Source: Planctomycetota bacterium (lineage in GTDB: Bacteria; Planctomycetota; Planctomycetia; Gemmatales; Gemmataceae). From it: DNA of 34,511 nucleotides. Under the pieces are notes generated by a model. That model did no database searches and was not told where the DNA came from. It saw only the letters and a list, made by a program, of their open reading frames with translations. The stretch lies in contig QWPF01000019.1 in assembly GCA_003671255.1 (NCBI GenBank), forward strand, positions 1 through 34,511. The letters are read 5' to 3'. Of this stretch, positions 8,605 to 17,271 are shown piece by piece. Made by a program: the position numbers and the translations under genes. Numbering within the stretch: the stretch's first letter is position 1; every line of letters begins with the position of its first letter.

Positions 8605-10101
8605 TTATTTGATAATCAAAGTCTTTTCAAAAACCATGACATCTTGGCTGGCCCATCCCTTTATCAATTCTTGTTCCTTCCAGAATGGCCTATAAATCAA
8701 ACTTACCTGCACAGATTCGGTTTCTCGAGGAAATTTCCAAACCCACGATTTGGCCATCTCTGGCTCTAATCTAGAATCCACAATATCAACACCGCCTTGC
8801 CAAAAAGGCTGAACCCCCTGCTTATCTGCATTCAACAAAGGCCTGCCAAACAATACGCCCGCATTTCCCACAAGGGCTTTATCAACCCAGTGCCCCAAAG
8901 TAAGGCCCTCGATTGGCTTCAATTCTTCACCCTGAAACTTCGCTCTGACTTGCAAAATCATATGCCGGTCGATGTAACCCGTAGGAACTTTGTGCCCTAC
9001 ATTGACTGCCTTGAGTTGCACTTTTACCATGCAATCTGCTGCCCCTTGAATAACTTCCTCTTCATGTAAAATTGAATTTTGCAACATCTGCTTTAACCCA
9101 CCTGGCATTAATTGATGCGACGCCAATTCCATCGGGTTGCGATTGCTACCCCCTTTGCCCGGTGCAATATTCTGCATCGTGCCATCAGGCTTCATATGAC
9201 AGGCCTGACATTGCAATCCTTTTGCAGCAGCGGGGCTTTTCTGCCACTCGGAATAAGTCGAGTAAACATGCATACCAAAAAGAGTGCCTTCATGACACGA
9301 AGCGCAATAAAGGCTTTGCTGGTAAATCGGGCTGAAAGAATTATCATCGCGAGTTGCATCTTTCATGGGGCCGAAAAACACCTGCCCTTTTTCAGGGCGC
9401 GACAATCTCAGCAAATCTCTGCCATGCGCAAATCCCACCTCACCCTTCTTCACGCCTTCCACCTTGTGACAAAAATCACAATGCACCCCCAGTTTGTTTA
9501 TGCCACTCACTTCGGAAATATCTTCTAAGCCCGGTTGCCCCGCACCCACGCCTGGGGCATGACAGGATGCGCAAACCGTCTTGCCTTCAGGAAGATCCCG
9601 CGACAAGCTCCACCCTTTTTTTCTATCCGAATACATATCAAGAAAACGATGGCCTGTGCTACTAAAAGAATGCGCGCCTTGCTTCCATTGCTGCGCTATT
9701 TGCGCATGACAACTTGCACAATTTTGCTCTCCCTCCAAAGGATGAACCCAATCGTAATCCGTGGCATCACCTTGCGATATTTTCCTGAGGCGAACAGTAT
9801 TCCCTTTACTATGAAGTTGATCATGCGCAATGAAATACCCTTCGCGGGCAACCGCAAACTTCCTATTCACTAAAGAGTTTGCAATATCGCAATGGCCCAA
9901 ACCATCTGATTGAAATACAAAAGAATGATGTTCAAAGGTGATGAATGCCCCTTCGATGGGGCCATCAGGGCCAACCACGGAAATCTGTACAGCAGGAAGT
10001 TCACGAACAAAAACTAATAAAGTATGAGGCAAAAAGCCCATCAAAATTGTAAATACCAAAACTGCTTGAACTGGACTGCGCATGAGCGATTTATCCAGCA
10101 T
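8605..10101 (-). CDS. Membrane-anchored pentaheme c-type cytochrome
   Basis: Predicted electron carrier or multiheme enzyme outside the cytoplasmic membrane. From ATG 10101 (498 residues) there is one hydrophobic segment at about 10-30 (signal peptide or anchor), a carboxypeptidase-regulatory-like beta domain (about 38-110, VVGPDGPIEGAFITF), then five CXXCH heme sites at residues 128-132, 177-181, 208-212, 266-270 and 298-302, followed by a beta-rich C-terminal domain without hemes. The layout resembles cytochrome c554-like multiheme proteins of planctomycetes; the redox partner is unknown. An upstream in-frame start (10173) would lie inside pyrF and precede the hydrophobic segment by an unlikely leader, so I prefer 10101, two bases after the pyrF stop; ATG 10080 is another option. 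No strong Shine-Dalgarno sequence is visible, which suggests coupling to pyrF. Confidence 0.88.
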   Translation of the reverse strand: MLDKSLMRSPVQAVLVFTILMGFLPHTLLVFVRELPAVQISVVGPDGPIEGAFITFEHHSFVFQSDGLGHCDIANSLVNRKFAVAREGYFIAHDQLHSKGNTVRLRKISQGDATDYDWVHPLEGEQNCASCHAQIAQQWKQGAHSFSSTGHRFLDMYSDRKKGWSLSRDLPEGKTVCASCHAPGVGAGQPGLEDISEVSGINKLGVHCDFCHKVEGVKKGEVGFAHGRDLLRLSRPEKGQVFFGPMKDATRDDNSFSPIYQQSLYCASCHEGTLFGMHVYSTYSEWQKSPAAAKGLQCQACHMKPDGTMQNIAPGKGGSNRNPMELASHQLMPGGLKQMLQNSILHEEEVIQGAADCMVKVQLKAVNVGHKVPTGYIDRHMILQVRAKFQGEELKPIEGLTLGHWVDKALVGNAGVLFGRPLLNADKQGVQPFWQGGVDIVDSRLEPEMAKSWVWKFPRETESVQVSLIYRPFWKEQELIKGWASQDVMVFEKTLIIK

Positions 10102-10103
10102 GA

Positions 10104-11006
10104 TCAAGTTTTCAAAAGAGAACCCAAAGCCTGTGCTGATTGTAACGCAGCTTTGCGAATCGAACTTTTCCAATCAAGATCATCAGGCGAAGTGGGAAAT
10201 GTAACTCCCCGCGAACTGTTGACAATCGCACCCAAACCATCCTCACGAAACGAAGGTCGGACCTCATCAAGGCCACCGCCCTGCGCACCAAACCCAGGAA
10301 CCAAAAACCACATCTGAGGAAACTCCGCTCGTAAAGCACCTGCTTCCTGAGGAAATGTAGCTCCGACTACTGCCCCGGCATCACCCAACCCGCATTCCCC
10401 AATATGCCCTTCGTTCCATTTAGCCAAAGACTTCGCAACATGGTGGTAAAGTGGCTTCCCTGAAGATTCAAGATCTTGAAACAACTTGGCACCCGGGTTA
10501 CTGGTGCGAACCAGAAGAAAGATTCCGCCATTCACTTTTCTGGCTGCTTTCAAAAAGGGCTCCACTGCATCAAAACCAAGGTAAGGATTAATGGTCATGG
10601 AGTCGGCAGGCCAGCTGGCATATTCATGACTACCAACTTGACCGCCGAATACAGCCTCTGCATAAGCTGTTGCAGTACTAGCGATATCGCCTCTCTTATT
10701 ATCCATAATGGTAATCAACCCAAGAGATCTTGCATGCTGCAGCAACTTGCGCAGTACCTCCATCCCTTTGGGTCCACAGTTTTCAAAAAACGCACTCTGC
10801 GGTTTCACGACGGGCACCAATGGCGCAACTATCTCCAAAACTTCGGAGCAAAATTCGAGATAAGCTTCAGCAACAGCTTCGGGCGTAGCATCCGCAAACT
10901 TATTGCGAATGGCTTTGGGAAGACTTTCCCAACGGGGATCAAGGCCTACGCAAAGCGGGGTTTTCTTAAGGATAACCTTCTCTGCAAGCCTGTCCGAGAA
11001 ATTCAT
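10104..11006 (-). CDS. pyrF: Orotidine 5'-phosphate decarboxylase (long, type 2 form)
   Basis: Last step of UMP synthesis: decarboxylation of OMP. The 300-residue length and the opening CVGLDPRWESLP fit the longer PyrF subfamily. The catalytic Asp-x-Lys-x-x-x-x-Asp signature is present as D102-N-K104-R-G-D107 (MDNKRGDIAST), and the phosphate-binding end of the barrel is seen in VVGATFPQEAGALR, LVPGFGAQGG and IVNSSRG. The start at 11006 has a clear AAGGAG six bases upstream and shares an ATGA overlap with the stop of the epimerase gene, so translation is coupled. A longer reading from 11057 only adds 17 non-homologous residues. The cytochrome gene begins 2 bases after its stop. Only this gene of the pyrimidine pathway is in the window. 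Confidence 0.96.
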   Translation of the reverse strand: MNFSDRLAEKVILKKTPLCVGLDPRWESLPKAIRNKFADATPEAVAEAYLEFCSEVLEIVAPLVPVVKPQSAFFENCGPKGMEVLRKLLQHARSLGLITIMDNKRGDIASTATAYAEAVFGGQVGSHEYASWPADSMTINPYLGFDAVEPFLKAARKVNGGIFLLVRTSNPGAKLFQDLESSGKPLYHHVAKSLAKWNEGHIGECGLGDAGAVVGATFPQEAGALRAEFPQMWFLVPGFGAQGGGLDEVRPSFREDGLGAIVNSSRGVTFPTSPDDLDWKSSIRKAALQSAQALGSLLKT

Positions 11007-12034
11007 GTCAAACTCCTTGCGAGGGGACCTGGTCTTTTTGCATTCCCAAAATACCATTCAATCGTCAATTTAACCGCATCACAAACTGGGGTTGTTGGCT
11101 GCCATCCAAGATCTTTTATCGCATTGGAAATATCAAACTTATTACTTCGAGTAACCAGCCCAACACTATAGCGCGTGATATGGGGGGGCCTTTTAAGCAT
11201 GATAATTTTGCCAATAAACTCTGAAACGAATCCCGCAATATAAGCCATGCGGATAGAGTAAACTTTCTGCACTCTAGGATAACCAAGAGAATCGGATAGC
11301 AATGCTAAGAACTCTTTTTGAGTAATCTCGCCCGGGTTACTAATATTGTAGGTTTTACCTGCAGATTTTGAATTTTGCCCCGCTTTGATGACGCCATCTG
11401 CAACATCACCCGCATAAAGTACATTTAACATATTGCCCCCATCGCCCGCCTGAGCAATACGGTTCAACCTGAATGCGGCAAGTACTCTGGGTAGCGAGGT
11501 GCGATCCCTGGGGCCAAAAAACCAAGTGGGCCTCAGAATGGTAATCTCTCCTTGGTACTTTCGCCAAAGGGCTTCTGTCTGCAATTTTGCCCGAATGTAA
11601 TTGTCTGCCCGCCATAAGTATTGGCCCGTGGGTGCAGACTCATCAATCGGAAAGCTATTCTCTTTGGGATGCCCATACACCGTGATGGAACTAACATGGG
11701 CAACTTTTTGCACCTTATTAAGGGTGCAAGCTGTAATTAAAGATTCCACAGGCTTGATAATATTGTCAACAAATTCCTGCCAAGGGCCCCACTCACCAAC
11801 TTTAGCAGCACAATGATAAAGAGTGTCGCAACCTTTAAGAGCCAGGCTCAGAAATTCCTGATCGATCAAACTGCCCCTAAAGATCTCAACCCCAAGGCTT
11901 TGCAAAAATGCGGTATCGCTATTAGCCCGAACCAAAGCCCGAACTTGCCTACCCTGCATTACAAGCTTTTCCACAACATGGCTGCCTAATAATCCACTCG
12001 CACCTGTTACAACATCCAAAGCACACCTCATCAT
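11003..12034 (-). CDS. NAD(P)-dependent epimerase/dehydratase (extended SDR, 3-beta-HSD-like)
   Basis: Extended short-chain dehydrogenase fold, 343 residues. The Rossmann glycine motif TGASGLLG is at 10-17; the catalytic Ser (S115/S116 in HVSSITVYG) and Y146-x3-K150 (NYIRAK) are present; RPTWFFGPRD and the late YNISNPGEIT segment are typical of sugar-nucleotide epimerases and 3-beta-hydroxysteroid dehydrogenase-like enzymes. The substrate cannot be told from sequence; a sugar nucleotide, sterol/hopanoid or 3-oxoacyl substrate are all possible. The start is uncertain: ATGATG at 12034 is used here, but TTG at 12019, preceded by GATGAGG at good spacing, would begin the protein right at the first beta strand (DVVTGASG). 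The gene's last bases overlap the pyrF start (ATGA). Confidence 0.88.
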   Translation of the reverse strand: MMRCALDVVTGASGLLGSHVVEKLVMQGRQVRALVRANSDTAFLQSLGVEIFRGSLIDQEFLSLALKGCDTLYHCAAKVGEWGPWQEFVDNIIKPVESLITACTLNKVQKVAHVSSITVYGHPKENSFPIDESAPTGQYLWRADNYIRAKLQTEALWRKYQGEITILRPTWFFGPRDRTSLPRVLAAFRLNRIAQAGDGGNMLNVLYAGDVADGVIKAGQNSKSAGKTYNISNPGEITQKEFLALLSDSLGYPRVQKVYSIRMAYIAGFVSEFIGKIIMLKRPPHITRYSVGLVTRSNKFDISNAIKDLGWQPTTPVCDAVKLTIEWYFGNAKRPGPLARSLT

Positions 12035-12244
12035 CCTTAATGAAAAAACTACACCTGTGCCGATTTTTCCTTCATTGTCAACTATAAGGTTTTATCGTGT
12101 TCTAAGCACTAGGATAAATAATCTATCTTCCGAACTAACTTGTAGTCAATTGAAGCACTAAATAACCTTGGGAAAATTGCTTGCAATTGGTTAACTATTA
12201 GCATGTCATTTAATGTTGCCATCGAAGCAAGCACTAAAGGTATT

Positions 12245-13051
12245 ATGATGAATCGCAATTTAAAAGGGAAAAGAATTCTTATCACGGGTGCCTCCCGAGG
12301 GATGGGCGCTGAACTCGCTAGGCTTTGTGCCAAAGCTGGCGCAAGATTAGCTCTGGTTGCCCGATCTAAAACAGAACTCGAAAACCTTGCATCGGAGCTC
12401 ACTTCTCTAGGCGCAGATGCCAAAGCTTTTCCTGCTGATATCACTTGCAATCTCGAAAGAGAAAACCTCTTCAGGGAAATCAAAGACCATTTTCACGAAC
12501 TCGACATCCTCGTAAACAACGCAGGCTCTGGTTCATGGAATCACTTTATCGATGGCAACGAAACAATCGTGCGTCAACTCATGGAAATTAACTTCTTTGC
12601 GCCTGCGGAAATGATCAGGCAATCCATCCCCCTTTTGGAGATGGGGAATCAACCTGCCATTGTAAATGTTGCATCCATGACGGGAAGAAGGGCGATGCCC
12701 TCTTGGACAGAATACTCTGCAAGCAAACATGCGCTTGTTGGCCTTACCGAGGCGTTGCGTGGAGAAATGGCACGGTTCGATATTGATGTTCTGCTGGTAT
12801 TACCCGGGTTAACTATGACTCCATTTTGGGAGAACCTTGCACTTAAAACTGGGAAGGCTGATCTGGGTGTAGAAAAAGGGATGACTCCCCAAGTGGCAGC
12901 AAAGGGAATATTAAACGCAATAGTTAGCAATAAGACAGAAACAGTGTTGGGATGGGACGCCCGATGGATGCTCCGGTTAGACAAATTCTTCCCAAAACTT
13001 GTAAACTGGTTGCTGGCTCGTCGTGTCAAACAACTTTATGCTCCTCATTAA
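12245..13051 (+). CDS. Short-chain dehydrogenase/reductase (SDR)
   Basis: Classical NAD(P)(H)-dependent SDR, 268 residues from ATG 12245. Cofactor motif TGASRGMG at 14-21, NNAG in DILVNNAGSG, catalytic S144 (NVASMTG), Y157 and K161 (YSASK), and the LPGLTMTPF segment after the active site. The extended C-terminus (WDARWMLRLDKFFPKLVNWLLARR) has an amphipathic or hydrophobic helix, as in membrane-associated dehydrogenases of this group, so the substrate may be lipid-like; that is an inference. Starts at 12245 and 12248 are adjacent ATGs; AAAGG at 12236-12240 is best spaced for 12248. An earlier ATG at 12203 would add 14 non-conserved residues. The 210-base gap to the divergent epimerase gene should hold promoters for both; it contains the perfect inverted repeat AATTGC-TT-GCAATT (12175-12188). 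Confidence 0.9.
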   Translation: MMNRNLKGKRILITGASRGMGAELARLCAKAGARLALVARSKTELENLASELTSLGADAKAFPADITCNLERENLFREIKDHFHELDILVNNAGSGSWNHFIDGNETIVRQLMEINFFAPAEMIRQSIPLLEMGNQPAIVNVASMTGRRAMPSWTEYSASKHALVGLTEALRGEMARFDIDVLLVLPGLTMTPFWENLALKTGKADLGVEKGMTPQVAAKGILNAIVSNKTETVLGWDARWMLRLDKFFPKLVNWLLARRVKQLYAPH

Positions 13052-13117
13052 ATCAAGTAACTTAGCTTTATTCCTTATATAAAGAAAATAAGAATAGAAT
13101 CGCAGGAGAGATAAAAT

Positions 13118-15103
13118 ATGTGTGGTATCGCAGGCGTAATTGACCTAGCAGGTCAGAGAACTGTTTCCCCAAATATCATTCGTGCAATGGCACAGGCAAT
13201 CATTCATCGTGGCCCCGATGAAGATGGCTTTTACGAAGCCCCAGGCATTTCATTTGCCAACCGCAGGCTCAGCATTGTTGGCCTCTCTGATGGCAAACAA
13301 CCCATTTTTAACGAAGATCGCTCGATTGCGACGGTATTTAATGGTGAATTCTTCGATTATCAATCAATCAAAGCCCGCCTTGAATCCAAAGGGCACAAGT
13401 TTTCCACTCACTGCGATACCGAACTTATCCCCCATCTTTATGAAGATCACCAAGAAGGAATGCTCGACCACCTTCAAGGGCAGTTTGGAATTGCTGTTTG
13501 GGACGCCAGACAAAGAAGGGTAATTCTTGCACGAGATCAGTTCGGTATTTGCCCACTTTATTATGCAAAGGTGCAATACGATGGCTCGGAATGGCTTCTG
13601 TTTGGATCTGAAATCAAAGCGATACTCGCATCAGGAATGATTCGGGCTGAACCCGACCGCCTAGGCATCAACCATCTATTCACTTTCTTTGGCGTGCCCG
13701 GGCCCCAAAGCTGCTTTAGGGGTATTTCTGCTTTAGAACCTGGGCATTTCTTGGATATCAGATTGGGTAGCCAATCACATGCTTCGCGTATCGAAGATAA
13801 AACATACTGGCGTATGGATTTCCCTCAAAGAGGGCAGGAAAGAACCGGCCCGTCTTTAAAATCACTCGTAGATGATTTCGATAGGGAAATGCTAGCTTCG
13901 GTGGAAAAACGCCTTCGGGCAGATGTTCCTGTGGTTTCTTATTTAAGCGGTGGGGTTGATTCTAGCCTAGTGGTGGCAATGGCTTCCAAAATCCGAGGCA
14001 CCCCGATTCCTTCTTTTACCATTCGTATCAAATCTCCAAAACTTGATGAAACTCCTGAAGCCACGATTGTTGCAAAACATATTGGCACTACCCCGATTAT
14101 TATCGATGTTGGATCTGATGAAGTGCTCAACACCTACCCTGCCCTGATTCGTGCAGCTGAAGCCCCGGTTGTTGATACCTCTTGCTCCGCTCTTTTGCTC
14201 CTTGCAAAGGAAGTTCACAAGCATGGCTACAAAGTAGCACTTACAGGCGAAGGCTCGGATGAATGGCTAGCGGGTTACCCCTGGCACAAAGTACATCGCA
14301 TTGCAAGTTGGGTGGATAGCGTGCCTGGACTTAAGGTCAGCAATTGGATGCGCAGGTTTTTCTTGTGGGTAACAAAAGCCCCTAGATACAACCAAGCAAT
14401 GCAAAACCGGGCAATTAATGCCATGAGTGGCCCTAACGGATGGCTCGATATTTATAACCTTTTTAGCATGGCAAAGTTCAGATTATTCAGCCCGGAAATG
14501 ATGGATCTCGTCAAAAATGTTTCACCCTACGAAGACTTAAACCTGCCTTCAGAAAGAATGAAAAGCTGGCATCCCTTAAACAGAGAATTGTATGTCAGCG
14601 GGAGGGCCCACCTTTCAGGCCTCCTTCTTAACGCTAAGGGCGATCGGGTCGCTATGAACTCCTCGGTGGAAACCCGCTACCCTTTTCTCGATGTGAATGT
14701 ATTTAACTTTTTGGCAACTGTTCACCCAAAGTGGAAGTTTCGAGGATTGTTTGGCGATAAGTATTTGCTCCGCCATCTCTCTGATCGGTATCTTCCTTCT
14801 TCCATAGCTTGGCGCAAGAAAGCCATGTTTAGGGCCCCCTTCGACAGCTTCCATTTAGACAACGTTCCGCCCTTTATCGACCACCTCTTAAGCGAAGAAT
14901 CCCTTAAAAAGACGGGATATTTTGATGTTAAGCAAGTTCTTCGATGGCGCAAAGAGTTCAAAAAACTACCCTCTTGGGGCCTATCAAGAGTATCAATAGA
15001 GATGGGGCTCGTTGGCGTTTTAGCAACCCAAATGTGGCACCATACCTTTATCGATCACTCCCTTGCTGACATGGATTACTGGCAAGCTCCCAAAATTTCG
15101 TAA
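13118..15103 (+). CDS. asnB: Asparagine synthetase (glutamine-hydrolysing)
   Basis: Converts aspartate, ATP and glutamine to asparagine. The protein starts MCGIAGV, giving the N-terminal nucleophile Cys2 of class II glutamine amidotransferases. Glutaminase features follow: HRGPDEDG (31-37 region), NRRLSIVGLSDG, FNGEFFDY, the CDTELIPHLYE pocket and RDQFGICPLYY. The synthetase half has the PP-loop SGGVDSS at 277-283, LTGEGSDEWLAGY and ETRYPFLD. At 661 residues it is longer than E. coli AsnB (554) and within the range of bacterial homologues encoded in envelope or exopolysaccharide loci, some of which amidate other substrates. AGGAG at 13104-13108 lies nine bases before the ATG. It follows the SDR gene by 66 bases. 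Catalytic residues appear complete. Confidence 0.95.
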   Translation: MCGIAGVIDLAGQRTVSPNIIRAMAQAIIHRGPDEDGFYEAPGISFANRRLSIVGLSDGKQPIFNEDRSIATVFNGEFFDYQSIKARLESKGHKFSTHCDTELIPHLYEDHQEGMLDHLQGQFGIAVWDARQRRVILARDQFGICPLYYAKVQYDGSEWLLFGSEIKAILASGMIRAEPDRLGINHLFTFFGVPGPQSCFRGISALEPGHFLDIRLGSQSHASRIEDKTYWRMDFPQRGQERTGPSLKSLVDDFDREMLASVEKRLRADVPVVSYLSGGVDSSLVVAMASKIRGTPIPSFTIRIKSPKLDETPEATIVAKHIGTTPIIIDVGSDEVLNTYPALIRAAEAPVVDTSCSALLLLAKEVHKHGYKVALTGEGSDEWLAGYPWHKVHRIASWVDSVPGLKVSNWMRRFFLWVTKAPRYNQAMQNRAINAMSGPNGWLDIYNLFSMAKFRLFSPEMMDLVKNVSPYEDLNLPSERMKSWHPLNRELYVSGRAHLSGLLLNAKGDRVAMNSSVETRYPFLDVNVFNFLATVHPKWKFRGLFGDKYLLRHLSDRYLPSSIAWRKKAMFRAPFDSFHLDNVPPFIDHLLSEESLKKTGYFDVKQVLRWRKEFKKLPSWGLSRVSIEMGLVGVLATQMWHHTFIDHSLADMDYWQAPKIS

Positions 15104-15129
15104 AAGATTGATCGTCATACTGAACGCTT

Positions 15130-15163
15130 GTATACACTCTTGCTTTGCGCCATAAGTGTATAC
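15130..15163. promoter_or_regulatory. Inverted repeat upstream of the ABC-exporter genes (candidate operator)
   Basis: Perfect 9-bp inverted repeat GTATACACT / AGTGTATAC (15130-15138 and 15155-15163) with a 16-base spacer. Each arm contains the self-complementary GTATAC, and the two copies are 28 bases apart, close to three helical turns. It lies between asnB and the DevC-like gene, about 120 bases upstream of the latter. No T-run follows, so an intrinsic terminator is unlikely. Binding by a dimeric regulator is inferred, not shown. Confidence 0.4.
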
Positions 15164-15280
15164 TGCATAAGGTCTTGATAACCCCTAACCGTTATATTTT
15201 AACCCCCACTTCCCATCTAATTTCCAGCTTTACCTCTTTTAAGCTTCCAACAACTTTTAACAACCGTTAACCTTATTCTT

Positions 15281-16396
15281 ATGTCCTATGCACTCTCTAC
15301 ATTATGGTACGACAGGCAACGATACCTGCCGGGTGTCTTAGCTGTTGGCTTTAGCGCCTTGCTTATCGCATTGCAGTGCGGCTTATTGCTTGGCTTATTT
15401 TCCATAACCTCAATCCCCGTTGATCACACCTCCGCAGACATTTGGCTGGGCGCCCCCGAAGTTCTAAGCGTCGATCTAGGCCGACCCATTCGAGAAGCTA
15501 GTTTAGCAAGGCTTGCCAGCCAGCCTGAAATCGAGCGCGTCGAAATCTATTTGCAGGGCTTTTCCTATTGGTCTAAGCCAGATGGTGGCACCGAACTATG
15601 CATGGTTATAGGCAGTAGGCTTGATGAAAATGCCTTGGGTAAAGTTACGGAACTTACAAAAGACCTTTACTTGCAACTTAGCGAACCCGGCACCATTGTT
15701 ATTGATGAATCCGACCTTGGAAGACTTGGGGTTAAAGGAGTCGGGGATCACGCAGAGGTTGCGGGCAACCGAGTTCGCATTGTAGGCCTTACCACTGGGC
15801 TGAAAAGCTTAGCTGGCCCGTATGTATTCTGCTCCATAAATACCTCAAGGCCTCTACTGAGAGTTTTCCCCGATCAAATTACTTATGTTCTGGGAAAATG
15901 CCATAACTCCAAAGATGCAGCTACCGTAGTGAGCCGCTTAAAAGAAAATCAAAATGTCTCTGCCTTCACGAGCCCTGAATTTTCGCTTCGATCTAGAATG
16001 CATTGGCTTCTTAAAACCAAAGCAGGTATAGCTTTAGGTTACGCTGCCGCCCTAGGATTATTAGTAGGCGCAGTTGTCACAAGCCAGACTTTATATTCAG
16101 CCACCGCTGCTTCTTTACGCGAATTTGCGGTCCTAAGAGCCATGGGTATTCCAAGATGGCGCATGCAGTTTATGGTGATGCAACAATCCTTATTCGTTGG
16201 AATCATTGGGGTTGGCTTGGCTTGGCCTGCGGTCCATGCACTTGCAGCAATAGCAGATTATTTCGGCGGGCGCGTAGAACTGCCTATTTGGTTGCAAAGT
16301 ATCGCCGCTGTTGTTACGCTTACCATGGCTCTGTTTTCGGGATTATTTGCTTTGCGTTCCCTTAGAAATGTAGAGCCTGCCGCTTTACTTAGGTAA
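15281..16396 (+). CDS. ABC exporter permease, FtsX/MacB fold, DevC-like
   Basis: Membrane subunit of an ATP-driven export system, 371 residues. One membrane helix lies near the N-terminus (about 15-42), then a large extracytoplasmic domain (about 45-245, with DIWLGAPEVLSVDLG and IGLTTGLKSLAGPYVF-type segments), then three C-terminal helices (about 248-275, 295-325, 335-358) ending in the FtsX-family motif RSLRNVEPAALLR. Four helices with one big periplasmic loop is the DevC/MacB-type topology. In cyanobacteria DevBCA exports heterocyst glycolipids. Here the ATPase (19 bases downstream) and membrane-fusion genes follow in C-A-B order, making a complete exporter except for an outer-membrane TolC-like channel, which is not in the window. 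No strong Shine-Dalgarno sequence is visible before the ATG. Confidence 0.88.
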   Translation: MSYALSTLWYDRQRYLPGVLAVGFSALLIALQCGLLLGLFSITSIPVDHTSADIWLGAPEVLSVDLGRPIREASLARLASQPEIERVEIYLQGFSYWSKPDGGTELCMVIGSRLDENALGKVTELTKDLYLQLSEPGTIVIDESDLGRLGVKGVGDHAEVAGNRVRIVGLTTGLKSLAGPYVFCSINTSRPLLRVFPDQITYVLGKCHNSKDAATVVSRLKENQNVSAFTSPEFSLRSRMHWLLKTKAGIALGYAAALGLLVGAVVTSQTLYSATAASLREFAVLRAMGIPRWRMQFMVMQQSLFVGIIGVGLAWPAVHALAAIADYFGGRVELPIWLQSIAAVVTLTMALFSGLFALRSLRNVEPAALLR

Positions 16397-16412
16397 TTAC
16401 CAAAGGCTTTTA

Positions 16413-16428
16413 GAGATGTCGACATCTC
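16413..16428. repeat. Perfect 16-bp palindrome over the ABC ATPase start codon
   Basis: GAGATGTCGACATCTC is exactly self-complementary and contains the ATG (16416-16418) of the ATPase gene. It could be a protein-binding site, or in the mRNA a self-pairing segment that affects initiation. Part of it encodes the first four residues (MSTS), so coincidence is possible. Confidence 0.5.
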
Positions 16429-17189
16429 CGAATTTAAAATCAAATATCAAGCTTCGCTCGGGCGTTTCTGTTACCTCTATTACTGGCAAAGGGCTTTATA
16501 AATCTTTTGGCGAAGGCGAAATGCGTACCACCGCAGTTAATGATGTCTCCATTGATATCAAACAAGGTGAAGTCGCCCTAATGATGGGGCCCTCAGGAAG
16601 CGGAAAAACCACCCTTTTAGCCATTTTATCAGGCTTATTAAAACCGGATGCTGGGAAAGTTACGGCACTAGGGCAAGATATGTGGGCCCTTACGGAACGC
16701 GAAAGAGAGCATTTTCGCCTCAAACATTGCAGCTTTATCTTCCAAGGGTACAACCTCTTTTCCTCTCTTACTGCCAGACAACAGCTAGAAATCGTCGCCC
16801 AATGGGGTGATGGTGCCAGCTCAAGGGAAGCACGCAAAAAAGCCGATGAAATCTTAGATATCCTTGGCTTATTGAAAAAGGCCCATTTGCGACCGGGCGA
16901 ACTTTCGGGGGGTGAGAAGCAAAGAGTTGCCATTGGCAGAGCTCTTATCAAAAACCCTGATTTCTGTTTTGCGGATGAACCGACCAGTGCCTTAGACTGG
17001 GCACATGGCGAACAAGTAATTGATATTTTACGGTCTGCTGCGCATGACCGTGGTTGCACCGTGCTTATTGTCGCACATGATGCCCGGGTAATCCCATATG
17101 CAGATAAAATATTTTATCTTGAAGATGGTAAAATGGTTGATGATGGTGGTAAAAGCATACACAAGACCTATGGCAAGATGCCCTCATGA
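16416..17189 (+). CDS. ABC exporter ATPase, DevA/LolD-like
   Basis: Nucleotide-binding subunit that powers the DevC-like permease, 257 residues. Walker A GPSGSGKTT at 58-66, Q-loop Q110, signature LSGGEKQ at 163-169, Walker B FCFADEP at 183-189 with catalytic Glu, and switch His221 (VAHD). The sequence is closest in style to the LolD/MacB/DevA group: RTTAVNDVSIDIKQGEVALMMG and LTEREREHFR. The N-terminal 20 residues before SITGKGLYKSF are poorly conserved, so a later start is conceivable, but AAAGG at 16402-16406 supports ATG 16416, which sits inside a 16-bp palindrome. It follows the permease by 19 bases and precedes the membrane-fusion gene by 82 bases; that gap contains the 12-bp palindrome AAGTAATTACTT. 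Confidence 0.93.
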   Translation: MSTSPNLKSNIKLRSGVSVTSITGKGLYKSFGEGEMRTTAVNDVSIDIKQGEVALMMGPSGSGKTTLLAILSGLLKPDAGKVTALGQDMWALTEREREHFRLKHCSFIFQGYNLFSSLTARQQLEIVAQWGDGASSREARKKADEILDILGLLKKAHLRPGELSGGEKQRVAIGRALIKNPDFCFADEPTSALDWAHGEQVIDILRSAAHDRGCTVLIVAHDARVIPYADKIFYLEDGKMVDDGGKSIHKTYGKMPS

Positions 17190-17271
17190 GGATTGAAAAA
17201 AGTAATTACTTGAAGTCCTCTGGTTTCAAAATCAAATTCACAGGGATGGAATCCTTGTTGGGGAATATTTA

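Noticed and set aside
10102-10173. Longer N-terminus for the cytochrome starting at 10173
   Set aside because: It would lie wholly inside pyrF and place 24 polar residues before the signal/anchor segment; ATG 10101 directly follows the pyrF stop.
11007-11057. Longer N-terminus for PyrF starting at 11057
   Set aside because: AAGGAG is ideally placed for ATG 11006, and the extra 17 residues (basic, no homology) are overlap with the epimerase gene.
10476-11171. 231-residue open frame on the + strand over pyrF
   Set aside because: Antisense shadow of pyrF and the epimerase end, with no recognisable motif and no ribosome site.
12175-12188. AATTGC-TT-GCAATT inverted repeat between divergent epimerase and SDR genes
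   Set aside because: Position is suggestive of an operator, but it is short and AT-rich and no promoter could be placed around it.
16496-17059. 187-residue open frame antisense to the ABC ATPase
   Set aside because: It is a shadow of a gene with all ABC motifs intact; its translation shows no family pattern.
17200-17211. 12-bp palindrome AAGTAATTACTT between the ATPase and membrane-fusion genes
   Set aside because: Short and AT-rich, expected by chance at this length; not reported as a site.
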